From Hordeum vulgare subsp. vulgare (lineage: Eukaryota; Streptophyta; Magnoliopsida; Poales; Poaceae), in contig NC_058521.1 of the NCBI RefSeq assembly GCF_904849725.1, positions 142,504,744 through 142,568,743 of the forward strand: DNA of 64,000 nt. Direction: 5' to 3'. Positions 53,283 through 64,000 of the stretch are shown one piece after another. Position numbers and translations under genes: made by a program. Numbering within the stretch: the stretch's first letter is position 1; the number at the start of each line of letters is the position of its first letter. The notes under the pieces are model-generated. The model made no database searches, was not told the DNA's origin, and worked only from the letters and a program-made list of their open reading frames with translations.

Positions 53283-56200
53283 ATGAACGCAGCTGAAGCA
53301 GACAACTCCTCTGATGTGATCATGGGTAATCTTTCAGTCAATGATTTTCCTGCTAAAGTCTTGTTCGATTCTGGTGCTTCGCATTGCTTTATGTCAAAGT
53401 CATTTTTCATCAAGCATGATTTTCCCTCGACAAGTTTGCATAGACCTTTGGGTGTTGTTTCTCCGGGTGCTCAGATGAGTTCAAATTGTAGAGTTCCTGA
53501 TGTCAATGTCAAGATAGGAAGCTATTCTTTTCTGGCTTCTCCGTATGTCTTGGGCAATTCCGACATTGACTTGATTCTTGGTATGGACTGGCTGGCCATG
53601 AACAAGGCATTAATTGATTGTGAAGAGAAAGAAGTGAAGCTTACCCAATCTTCGGAAGACGTGATTATATTCGTGGCGCGCGATGATACAATCCGTCTGT
53701 TCTCCTTGAATGAAAAGGGTGAGATCAATCCTATTTCGCAAGTCCCAGTGGTCTGCGAATATGAAGATGTGTTTCCTGAAGAGCTGCCAGGCATGCCTCC
53801 GCACAGAGAAGTTGAGTTTGTGATTGAGCTAGAGCCAGACACAGAGCCAGTGTGCAAACGGCCGTACAAGCTGGGTCTAGAAGAATTGAAGGAACTCAAG
53901 AGGCAACTCGATGAGCAGGAGCTTTTGTGTTTGATCAGACCGAGCTCGTCTCCATGGGGCTGTGGTGTTCTGTTTGTCAAGAAGAAGGATGGCACGGACC
54001 GGCTGTGTGTCGATTACCGTCCATTGAACAAGAAGACAATCAGGAACAAATATCCACTTCCGAACATAACTGAGTTGTTCGAACAGTTGAAAGGTGCTAA
54101 GGTCTTCTCCAAGCTTGATCTAAGGATGGGCTATCATCAAATTCACATTCGCGAGGAAGATATTCTGAAGACTGCCTTCAGGACTAGTTTTGGCTCGTAT
54201 GAGTATACGTTCATGTCTTTTGGTCTAGCAAATGCTCCTCCGACATTCTGTCGATTGATGAACTACATATTCTCTCCGTTCAAGAATGAATTTGTCTTGC
54301 TCTATCTGGACGACATTCTGGTCTTTTCTGAAACTGAGGAAGAACATGAAGACCATCTCAGGTTGGTGCTTGATAAGCTGAGAGAGTACATGCTGTATGC
54401 CAAGTTTTCCAAGTGTGAGTTCTGGCTGAAAGAAGTGGTTTATCTTGGGCACATTATCTCTGCCGAGGGCATTAAAGTTGATCCATCCAAAGTTCAGGCC
54501 ATTGTTGAATGGGAGCCTCCGCAGAATGTGAAGCAGCTTCGAAGCTTTATCGGGCTTGCTGGCTATTGCAGAGGGTTCGTTGAGAACTTCTCCAAGATTG
54601 CCAAGCCGCTCTCAAGTCTTCTTCAGAAGGGTGTTAAGTATGCTTGGTCTCCAGAGTGTCAACTGGCCTTCGATACACTCAAAGAGAAGCTTACCTCCAT
54701 TCCAGTCTTGGTTCCTCCGGATGATTCCAAGCCGTACCAGGTCTTCTGCGACGCTTCTCTCCAGGGTCTTGGTGCAGTCCTGATGCAAGATAAGAAGGTG
54801 GTTGCTTATACCTCCAGGTAGTTGAAGCTAGCGGAGAAGAACTATCCTATGCATGATCTTGAGCTAGCAGCTGTGGTACACGCTCTGATGACTTGGAGAC
54901 ACCTCTTGTTGGAACGTAAGGTTGAAGTTTTCACCGATCACAAGAGTCTCAAGTACATCTTCATTCAACCTAAATTGAATCTTCGGCAAACACGTTGGGT
55001 GGAAATGCTCCAGGATTTTAATCCGAGTGTTGAGTACACGCCAGGCAAAGCTAATGTCGTGGCGGATGCTTTGAGCAGGAAGGCATATTGCAACAGTGTG
55101 ATTCTGCAACCTCTCCAGCCTGGTCTTTGTGAGTCTTTCAGGAAGCTCAACCTTCAGCTAGTACCTCAGGGATTTCTTGCAAACCTTTAGATCTCTCCTA
55201 CCTTGGAAGATCAGGTCCGAGCAGCACAACTTCTTGACGCTATGGTGAAGAAGGTCAAGATTGGCGTGGGAAAGAGTCTCCCCATGTATAAGTGCTTCAC
55301 TGTTGATGCCAGAGACACATTGTTCTTCGAGGATCGCCTTGTCGTCTCGAAAGGTGATCTCAGGAAGGTAATCATGGAGGAAGCTCACAACTCTCTGCTC
55401 TCTATTCATCCTGGAAGCTCCAAAATGTACCATGACTTGAAGCAGACCTTTTGGTGGACTCGTCTGAAGCGTGAGATTGCTCAGTTCGTAAATGAATGTG
55501 ATGTATGTCGAAGGGTGAAAGCAGAACATCAACGTCCAGCAGGCCTGTTGCAGCCGTTGCCAATTCCCGAGTGGAAGTTCGATCACATTGAGATGGATTT
55601 CGTCACCGGGTTTCCGAAGTCCAAGAAGGGTAATGATGCCATCTTCGTCGTCATCGAAAAGTTGAGTAAAGTGGCTCATTTTCTTCCAGTCAAGGAGTCC
55701 ATTTCAGCAGCTCAGCTAACAGAGTTGTACACCTCCAGGATTGTCTCTTTGCACGTCGTGCCTTTGATGATCTCTTCAGATCGAGGAAGTATCTTCACTT
55801 CCAAGTTCTGTGACTCCTTTCAGTCTGCTATGGGCACGAAGATCCGCTTCAGCACAACGTTCCATCCTCAGACTAGTGGTCAAGTGGAGAGAGTGAATCA
55901 AGTTCTTGAGGATATGCTGAGAGCCTGTGTTATCTCTTTTGGCATGAAGTGGGAAGATTGTCTGCCTTTCGCGGAGTTCTTGTATAACAACAGTTATCAA
56001 GCTAGTTCTGGCAAGGCTCCGTTTAAAATTATCTATGGTAGGAAGTTCCGTACTCCGCTCAACTGGTCCGAGACCGGCGAGCTTCAGATCCTTGGGAATG
56101 ATTTGATAGAAGAAGCTGAGGAGATGTGTCGGATCATTCGCGACAACCTTAGAGAAGCTCAGTCCCGTCAGAAGAGCTATTATGATAGCAAGCACCGTGA

Positions 56201-56636
56201 CATGTCTTATGAGCTTGATGACTTCGTCTATCTCAAGGTGTCGCCTATGAAGGGTATGCAACGCTTTGGCATCAAAGGCAAGCTTCCGCCTCGTTTCGTT
56301 GGTCCGTTCAGAGTGGTTGGCAAGAGAGGCGACCTTGCGTACCAGCTCGAGCTTCCGTCAACCTTTGCAAATGTCCATGATGTGTTCCATGTTTCTCAGC
56401 TTCGGAGGTGTTTCCAGACCCCCGAGCGCACTGTTCATCTTCAAGACATCGACCTTCAGCCTGACCTTTCTTATCGTGAGCATCCAGTTGTGGTTCTCGA
56501 GGCGAGTGAGCACAAGACTCGTAACAAGTCTGTCAAATTTCTCAAAGTGCAGTGGTCACACCATTCCGATAAAGAGGCTACATGGGAACGCGAGGACCAC
56601 CTCCTTTCTGAATATCCGGAGTTCTTTCAGGCGTAG
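53283..56636 (+). pseudogene. Chromovirus pol: protease, RT, RNase H, integrase, chromodomain
   Basis: The frame continues from gag. The protease has [12 protein letters not shown] near 53362. The reverse transcriptase has [22 protein letters not shown] and the catalytic YLDD ([10 protein letters not shown]) near 54303-54320. RNase H follows ([13 protein letters not shown]), then FTDHKSLKYI, then the integrase with an HHCC module (CDVCRRVK) near 55498 and a DDE triad in MDFVTGFP, SSDRGSIF and GQVERVNQ. The C-terminal GPFRVV module and a chromodomain-like end (VKFLKVQWSHHSDKEATWE) identify a chromovirus, a lineage whose integrase tail reads chromatin marks. TAG stops at 54819 and 55188 break it. 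The final stop is at 56634-56636, 38 bp before the 3' LTR. Confidence 0.93.
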
Positions 56637-58176
56637 ATCTCGGGGCGAGATCTTTTTTGTAGTGTGGGAGAGTTTGTAGTGCCCCAAGTGTAACGCTTTC
56701 CGTTTTTGTAACCTTCCATGTGGGTCCACCTTGACATTGTCATGAGAGCTATCTTTGAGTTGTGATTTCATGTGACACCTTGTATTCTTTTCTTCTTTTG
56801 CATGCATGCACCCATGCCATACCATCCTTGCCATACCTTGTGATGCATGTGTTCTTGTTAGGTGATGGGAGGGTGTTGTGATATCATGTGTTTTGTGATG
56901 GTAGTTCTAAGAGTAGTGGTGCTTGACATATTTCACCCCCTCTATTTAATTGCAAAACCCTTTCTCTCTTTTATTCTCAAGTTCAAAAATTCCACCTTTA
57001 TATCTCTGTTTTAAAAATGTCTTTTGTTTAGGGAATATTGTGGAGATGAGGGGGTAATAGTTTGAAGCCTTTGTTTTGGATTTGAGGGTGCACTTAAAAC
57101 ACAAAACAGATTAATCAAATGTTGTTTTGGTTTAAATAAAGTAACCCCATAAATGTTGGAAGTATTTTATTAAAATAGCTGGTTCATTTTCAGGTCGAGC
57201 GCAATTTTCTATTTGATTTTATCCCTTTTATTTTGCCGTGTACCTAATTTCTTTTCCCTGTTTCATTTGCTAAATAGAAAAGGCAGTGTGGTCTTTTCTT
57301 CTATCTCGCGCACCTAAGTGGGCTTACTCCCACTTAGCGGCCCACTTCCCCTCTCTCTCGCGCACGAGCAGCGCAACGTTCCTCATCTTCCTCCTTTCCA
57401 GCTCGGCACGAGGCCCCCCCTATCAGCCTCTCACCTCGCTCCTCTCTGCTTTCCAACGAAGCTCCCCGCACGCACATGGCCGTGCCGCCTTCCTCACCTC
57501 TCCTTCCCTCTATTTAATCCCTCCTTGGCATCCGTGCCAAGGCTAGGGTTCCTCTTCCTCGCCGCCACTTCCTCCGATCTCCCTCTCTTCTCTGTCGACG
57601 GCCTTAGGTAAGAGTAGGGCGAGTCCGCCATGGCCGGATCGTGAGGGTGCTCGCCGCCGTTGCTGCTGTGCCACTTCTTCCTCTCCAAGGCGACGACGCG
57701 CTCGTGGGAACTCGTGGGGATCCATTCCCGCAGCTAGATCGTGGCGTCCACCTCTTCTTCCCCTAGTTCATCGACGTCTCCTTCTGCTCCGGCAAGCTCC
57801 TGCGACACGGCTCCTTCCTCGCCGTCCTCTGCTTCCTCTCCGGTCGGCTCGCGTCCTTCGGCTGTGGGGTGAGCAGATCATCCTTCCCCCTTCCCTGTCT
57901 TCGATCTGGCGTAGGGATCGCGTAGTTGGACGCCGAGACTCTCCCTGTCGCCGGCGCCGCAGAGCACCGTAGCTAGGCCGCTGTGGTTCGTCTCGAGCGG
58001 AAGTAGCATGGGGAATGGAACCGTGCGAGCGTAGGCATCCTCCCATCCACGAGCCGTTGCTCGATTTGATCTGTGCCGCCGGCGTGATAGTTCCCCTATT
58101 CCGGCCGCCGTGTTCCTCCTGTGATCTCGAAGGGGGAAGGCTCAAAAGGGGTTATGCCCCTTCTCTGTTAGTATCC

Positions 58177-58254
58177 TTGCCCGTAGCGTAGTGGTACCGC
58201 TTGCTGTATGCCCGTTGGAAGGCGTGGGTTCGAATCCCCCTCGGCACCCCTTTT
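58177..58254 (+). other. tRNA-like Pol III module 1 in the 3' LTR
   Basis: Box A TAGCGTAGTGG (58184-58194), box B GGTTCGAATCC (58227-58237) and TTTT at 58251-58254. It matches the 5' LTR copy except for isolated changes outside the boxes. Confidence 0.65.
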
Positions 58255-58330
58255 ATTTTGCATTGCTTCGGCACAGTAAGCCAACAGGGACATGTTTCCC
58301 TGTTTGAGCATCTCTCTCTATCGAGCTATA

Positions 58331-58406
58331 GGCTGGTAGCCGGGTGGTGTTGGGCTTGTGTGGTAACACAGGGGGTGTGGGATCGAATCCCTCCCCTGCC
58401 CTTTTT
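58331..58406 (+). other. tRNA-like Pol III module 2 in the 3' LTR
   Basis: Box A-like TAGCCGGGTGG (58337-58347), box B GGATCGAATCC (58380-58390) and TTTTT at 58402-58406. A rough cloverleaf can be drawn: acceptor GGCTGGT against CCCTGCC with five pairs, a three-pair D-stem, an anticodon-like stem TTGTG/CACAG with loop TGGTAA, and a T-stem with four of five pairs. Confidence 0.6.
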
Positions 58407-61400
58407 ATTTTTTTGTTTCACTGCATATCTGTTTGCTATGTTTTGCTTTCAAAGTTGCTGCATATGCTTGGACTCATATGGGTATTTTTATTCACTCACT
58501 TTAGCATGTTGTTGCTAATGTTTGGTGCTAGCAAGAGTAGAGTGCATGAGTAGATTTAACTTGGTAGAAATCTATGTGTAGGTTGCTTGCATATGTGTGT
58601 ATGAGATCTTGCTAGTATATGTTGGTGGTGTAATTGCAAGTAGTCATGAGTGCATAGGAGTGGTGAGTGATGATGGTGGTGTAGGTATGGAGATATGTGT
58701 GTAAGTAGTGCACACCACATGTGGTACCTACTAGAAGTGTTTGAGATATGATGCTTCCATGTTACTTGCATAGTAGATTTTCCCCCTCATGTTGTTCTTG
58801 GGTTTAAGTGCTTGTGACGAGGCTTCTGGTGATGATATATGTGTGTGGTGAACAGCCCCATTGGCAACACTTGTGCACCTCCTCATGTTCATATGAGAGA
58901 GGGCATGATGTGTGAGTGTGTGTGGGTGATCTAGTGATTATCTTGATAAAAGTGGTGGTGATGTTGATGTGCATGACACAAACATGGGGTTCAAACCTCA
59001 CGTCCATATTGTCTTTGTGCACATGAACATAGCTATGTGGTAGTTGATCTAGTGTGTGCACATGAGATGTTGCACTATTCAATTTGTAGAAATCTATGTA
59101 GCTTTTCCTTCCTAGTTTGTGGCCACTTGCTCCAAACAAGTGTATGCATATTTTATATGTTTTTGTGGTAGAATCTCCCAAGGAACCCATTGGTGAACTC
59201 AGTTTTGCCATCGTAACATTTTCTGGAGATGACATATTTTCATTTTCTTCTATGTTTGGAGCCTGGTTCCATGAGTTGTGGTGAGCCTTTGTGATTGTTT
59301 CTTGGTTGTGCTAGTAGAGGGTGACCCCCTCTACCTCTTGTTGGTCTCATCTCATGATTAGGATTCCATATGTGCAAGTTATGCCCACTCAAAGTAGGCA
59401 TGTGGCTGAAATTCCAGATTAGTGAAAATCTGAGAGATTTTCAAAAAGTGTGAGAATCTGTTTATATTTTCTTCTCCTGTTGATGAGGTTGTGCTGGTCA
59501 AATATTGTGATCTAGGCTTAGATTTCAACGAGAAAGTTGGACCTGATATGTTTGTCTAGCTCCCTGTAAAATATCATGTAATTTGGAGTCCTGTAACTAT
59601 TGTTTTGGCTGCTGTCAAAATGCTTGAGAGCATAGACAGAAAGTGAGAATTTGGAATTTTCACTAAGTCCCTGAAATCTGATGTTTTTGGGCAAGTTTGC
59701 AGCCTTGTATCTTTCTGTGTTTAATTCCTTTTTGTGTGACTTGCTTGTTCTTGTAGTATTCTTTACTAGCTACAACCACTTATAATATTTGTCATGTTTG
59801 GGTGGCTGTAGGTGCTTTGCATGTAGCTCACAAAGTGCTATGATGCAGTTTATGGCAGATTGAGTAGTTTTGTCATTTTGATGCTTGTGAGTGGTTAGTT
59901 GATGATGTGGTGTTCTTCTTTGCTCCACCCCATCCATGACGGTTTTTTATGTCTTGGCAACCTGGGAATACCAGATTTGTGCCATTTGAGTGTGTGGTGA
60001 TGATTTTGCTACGTAGGGCTTCATATCTTGCTTCGTTGATTCCTGTTGATCCGTAGCTCCGATTGTAATGTTCTTTATATGGTTTTGCTTCGTTTTCACG
60101 AGACGCATCTGATCATGTCATTCTCATGCATGTCAAAATAGGTTAGCATGCAGTTCTGTCTAGGAACATGTATTGCTCTTTATGCTTGTGCTAGTGATAG
60201 AAAATAGTGATGCATGCCCATATTCATCTCATGCAACATGTGCTTGTTGCATCTTGAGTTGCTGTTGTTCATTGGATGTCATTCTTATTGTGGGTAGCAC
60301 CGGGATCGGAGAACGAATACGTGGAGTCAGGAGAGAACGTGCAAGACGATCAACAACCATTCCAAGCTGAGGATATCACAGGCAAGATGATATGACCTTG
60401 ATTCAATCTCTAGACTTGTTATGCTAGATTACGTTTCCTTTGTCATATGCTCGCTGCCTGCCACTGAAATATTTGCCTCTTTATATGCCATGAACCCAAA
60501 CACTGATACCTTCCTAGCAAACTTGAATGGCTAAGTAGGCTTTGCTCAGCTACTAATGTTAGCGTTGCTAGAAGCAGGTGCTTTGACTCATGTGATAACA
60601 TGAGCTTGATATCATTATCTTAAATTCTGTTATTTAATTAATGCACCTATATACTTGGTAAATGACGGAAGGCCTAGCCTTTTGCCTGGTGCTTTGTTCC
60701 GTTATTGCCGCCATAGTTACCGGCTACCGGTGTTTGATTCCATATTGATCGCTCCTAACACGTTCGGGGTTGTTATGGGGACCCCCTCGATAAATCGTGT
60801 AGTGTTAAGGCTTGTCCGGCAGGACCCAACTTTAGTGTTAATTTGCTAATCACTTAATAATAATCTGCATAGGGAATGGCCTACCCGAGGAATTTAATCA
60901 ACAACCCGGGCCAGTGCTCCTCATGAGTGTTGGTCCAAACTAGAGCACCGTGCGGGGCCATCCCGGGGCAACTCGGGAGATTTCTCTGGCCACTGTATGC
61001 TTCGCTTATCCGGCATGTCCTGAGACTGAGATACGCGGCTCTTATCAGGGTCGTCGACACGTCGGGAGGTCCTGCTAGTCTTGCCTTACCTTTGCGATAT
61101 ATCTTGCGTATAGGAATCCCGGTGAAGCTTTGGTTCTCCCCAGAGTTGAGGTTTTCCTCTAAGGAATCCGACGAGATCACGAGATTCGTGATAGAGGATT
61201 ACTTTGCGGCCCGTGTACGTTTGTGATGGACTAGTTGGAGCACCCCTGCAGGGTTTAATCTTTCGGAAAGCCATGCCCGCGGTTATGTGGCAACTTGGAA
61301 TATTTTGTTAACATCTGGTATTAGATAACTTAAACATAAGCTAATAAAATTGCCAACTGTGTGCGTAACCGTGACTGTCCCCTCGAAGATCTCTCTTTGA

Positions 61401-62012
61401 TCGGGAACATGGTGGGGTTATGAATGACGTAGGTAGGTGTTCAGGATCACTTAGTGATCATGTATTCTCGACCGCTAGTATAGTCCACCTTCATAAATGT
61501 TCTAGGTAAGTTAGCCACCATATCAAGCTTAGGATGCTGCAACCTTAAACACTCCACCCTATCGAGCCTAATAACTTGACTAGTTCTGGCACCGAGGTCA
61601 TAGATTGCTGAGTCCCCATGGCTCACAGTTTCCTTCACAACACCAACAGGTTCAGGTACCCCAGAGACAGATGATCCCGACGACACGCAGCTGGTGTGGC
61701 AGTACGACGAGGAGTACGACCGCCTGTACGTGAACTACCCAGAAGATTGAGGCGTGGTCGTGATCGTGGGCCAGCAGGCAGGGTAGCATAGCCTTTTCTC
61801 TTGTTTTCTAGTCCGTAGCGGAACTACTTTGGTTGTATGCGTGATGTACTCTGATATATTTATGAGAAGGCAATTGAACCCCAGATTGTCTATCTTTTAT
61901 TATTATGTATGTGATGCGTTACCTGTTTGCGTGACGCTTAGATGCGCTCCTTTCCAATTCGGGGCCTCGATCCCCAAATTGGAAAGGACCGCATCTTGGT
62001 CGTTACACCCCG

Positions 62013-64000
62013 GGAAGGCATCCCCTCTTTCGTCTTCAATCCAACGGTAACGTTACTTGGGGCTATATTTTTATTCACCACATGTTATGTGTTTTTCTTG
62101 GAGCGTCTTGTATCGTAGGAGCCTTTTATTTTTGTTGTGTCACAATCTTCCTTGCTGCACACCTAGAGAGATAAACATGCACTCACCATGATTTTGTCGA
62201 GCTTCACTTATATCCTTTGGTTAGATAATTCAGCTCACATGTGCTTCACTTAAATCTTTTGAGCTAGTTGATTTTGCTCTGTGTGCTTCACTTATATCTT
62301 TTAGAGCACAGCGACGCGTGGCTTGGTAGTTGATATATGCTATGAAAGTAGTCTCAAAAGGGGTAGTTATCCAAAGGGATATGAAAACTTCCACCTTCAT
62401 GTGCATTGAGTGGTTAGAGAAGTTTGATTCATCTCAATTAGTTTTGAGTTGTGGTTGTGGTAATATTGAAGTTATACTAGTAAGGTGTTGTGGATCTAGA
62501 AATACTTGTGTTGAAGTTAGTGATTCCCGTAGCATGCACGTTTGGTGAACCGCTATGTGATGAAGTCTGAGCATGATTAGTGTATTGATTGTCATCCTTT
62601 GTGTGGCGGTCGGGATCACGCGATGGTTTATACCTACCAACCCTACCCCTAGGAGTATGCGTTGAATGCTTTGTTTCGATTACTACTAAAACTTTTGCAA
62701 CAAGTATATGAGTTCTTCATGACTAATGTTGAGTCCATGGTTTAGATGCACTTTCTCCTTCCACCATCACTATCTTCTTTAGTGCCGTGCAACTTTCGAT
62801 GGTGCATAAAACCCACCATTAGCCTCCCTCAAAACAGCCACCATACCTACCTACTATGGCTTCTTCAAAGCCATTATGAGATATATTGCCATGCAACTAC
62901 CACCATGACATGTGCCACCACTTCTACATTTCCATTGCATGATCATAAGATAGCTAGCATGATGTTTCCATTAATGTCTATGCCATGCTAGATCATTGTC
63001 ACGGTACACTACCTAAGGCATTCCTTATAGAGTCATCATTGCTCTAAGTTTTGAGTTGTAAGTGTGATGATCATCATTGATGGAGAATTGCCCGATGTGA
63101 GGAAATAAAAGAGGCCAGCGAAGCCCTTTACGAAAAGAGGCCAAAGATGCCCACCAAAATAAAAAAATAAAAAATAAAAAATAAAATAAAAAAGTGGCCA
63201 AAGATCCCACCAAAAAAATGAGAGAAAAAGAGAGAAGGGACAATGCTACTATATTTCCACACATGTGTTTATTAAGCACCATGATCTTCATGATTGAGAG
63301 TCTCTCGTTTTGTCACCACCATATAGCTAGTGGGAAATTTTCATTATATAACTTGGCTTGTATATTCCAATGATAGGCTTCCTCAAAATTGCCTTAGGTC
63401 TTCATGAGCAAGCAAGTTGGATGCACACCCACTAGTTTTCTTTAAGAGCTTTTACATACTCTTAGCTCTAGTGCATCATTTGTATGGCAATCCCTACTCA
63501 TTCACATTGATATCTATTGATGAGCATCTCCACAGCTCATTGATATGCCTAGTCAATGTGACCATCTTCTCCTTGTTTGCCTTGCAACCTCCACCACACT
63601 CCATTCCACTTATAGTGCTAAAACCATGGCTCACGCTCATGTATTGCGTGAGAGTTGAAAAGGTTTGAGAAAGTAAAGGTGTGTAAACAATTACTTGGCC
63701 AATACCGAGGTTGTGCATGATTTAAATTCGTTGTGCAAGGATGATAGAGCATAGCAGACTATATGATTTTGTAGGGATAACTTTCTTTTGGCCTTGTTAT
63801 TTTGAAAGTTCATGATTACCTTGCTAGTTTGCTTGAAGTATTATCGTCTCCACGTCAATAGCAAACTATTGTTTTGAATCTAATGGATCTGAACATTCAC
63901 GTCACATAAGAGGAGTTACAAAGGACATCTATACTAGGTAGCATGAAAGCATAAAAAATTTCATTCTTTATCACTTCCTTACTCGAGGACGAGCAGGAGT
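62013..64000 (+). other. 3' non-coding interior of the plus-strand Athila-like element
   Basis: Resumes after the chromovirus (target duplicate CCCCG at 62008-62012). It is AT-rich, with an A-rich low-complexity stretch (AAAAATAAAAAATAAAA-like) at 63155-63195 and repeated GAGGCCAAAGATGCC-type words around it. I see no protein-coding frame, unlike the minus-strand relative, which carries its second ORF. The 3' LTR should follow just beyond the window. Confidence 0.7.

Larger units (their letters stand above)
45988..62007 (+). mobile_element. Chromovirus-type Ty3-gypsy retrotransposon with 5.3-kb LTRs (Tekay-like)
   Basis: A 16,020-bp element with perfect 5-bp target duplication CCCCG (45983-45987 and 62008-62012). 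The LTRs (45988-51323 and 56675-62007) start TGTAGTGCCCC and end GGTCGTTACA. The PBS-like TTGGTAATCAGAGC follows at 51326 and the polypurine GTGTGGGAGAG precedes the 3' LTR. Gag and a full pol (protease, RT, RNase H, integrase, chromodomain-like C-terminus) are present but carry one frameshift and three stops. In one stretch compared by eye (50161-50440 against 60841-61120) the LTRs differ at about 15 positions, so the insertion is old compared with the BARE/Angela element. Confidence 0.95.
56675..62007 (+). repeat. 3' LTR of the chromovirus (5,333 bp)
   Basis: Partner of 45988-51323 with all the same landmarks: hairpin 57523-57542, tRNA-like modules, and conserved tail 61560-61750. Differences are scattered substitutions and small indels. 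Confidence 0.95.
41329..64000 (+). mobile_element. Athila-like Ty3-gypsy retrotransposon (plus strand), split by a chromovirus, runs off the right edge
   Basis: The 5' LTR starts TGATACGTCTC at 41329. A duplicated PBS, a gag-protease region (43198-45262) and non-coding interior follow to 45987. The chromovirus 45988-62007 interrupts it, and the interior resumes at 62008. The last bases of the window (ACTCGAGGACGAGCAGGAGT) precede the polypurine tract in relatives, so the 3' LTR should start within tens of bases. As in the minus-strand relative, no reverse transcriptase or integrase is present in the visible part. Confidence 0.88.

Noticed and set aside
62330..63668. Open frames of 65-90 codons in the right-hand interior
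   Set aside because: They are short and on both strands, show no domains, and lie in AT-rich non-coding retrotransposon interior.

Overview
The window comes from a large, repeat-rich grass genome, almost certainly a Triticeae species (wheat, Aegilops, barley or rye group). The main evidence is a near-intact BARE/Angela/WIS-type Ty1-copia element, two Athila-like Ty3-gypsy elements whose LTRs begin TGATACGTCTC, a chromovirus with very long LTRs, and Stowaway MITEs with the CTCCCTCCG terminus. Apart from two small host genes, nearly everything is transposable element or TE remnant. No prokaryotic system, CRISPR array or rRNA gene is visible.

Layout. (1) 1-13150: a minus-strand LINE (ORF1 with two CCHC knuckles, ORF2 with endonuclease and reverse transcriptase), split in ORF1 by a decayed minus-strand Ty1-copia element (3787-11237, 177-bp LTRs). 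(2) 13150-15650: non-coding repeats, including long inverted repeats and a TTGCTACAACC-motif repeat. (3) 15650-20365: the gene island. It holds a three-exon plus-strand GIY-YIG nuclease-like gene (15808-17458) facing a minus-strand UBL5/Hub1 gene (19833-20054), with Stowaway MITEs, a Harbinger-like MITE and an 85-bp tandem repeat. (4) 20366-30736: a small Mutator-like element split by a minus-strand Athila-like element (20748-30122) that encodes gag-protease and an intact Athila-type second ORF but no reverse transcriptase or integrase. (5) 30737-64000: a nest. A Ty3-gypsy LTR/gag fragment is interrupted first by a young BARE/Angela copia (31881-40816, TSD AGGAG) and then by a plus-strand Athila-like element (41329 to beyond the window). 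That Athila-like element is itself interrupted by a 16-kb chromovirus (45988-62007, TSD CCCCG) with LTRs of about 5.3 kb.

The host genes are a probable DNA-processing nuclease-like protein and a spliceosome-associated ubiquitin-like modifier; they are convergent neighbours and I see no functional link between them. The TE genes form standard retrotransposition modules (gag, protease, integrase, RT, RNase H), mostly broken. The least expected signals are: paired tRNA-like Pol III box A/box B modules inside both long chromovirus LTRs; a U3-like promoter copy plus consensus splice signals just upstream of the intact second ORF of the minus-strand Athila-like element; a five-run G-quadruplex motif 3 nt upstream of the UBL5 start codon; and an overlapping upstream ORF in the GIY-YIG gene. 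LTR comparisons were done by eye and are approximate.
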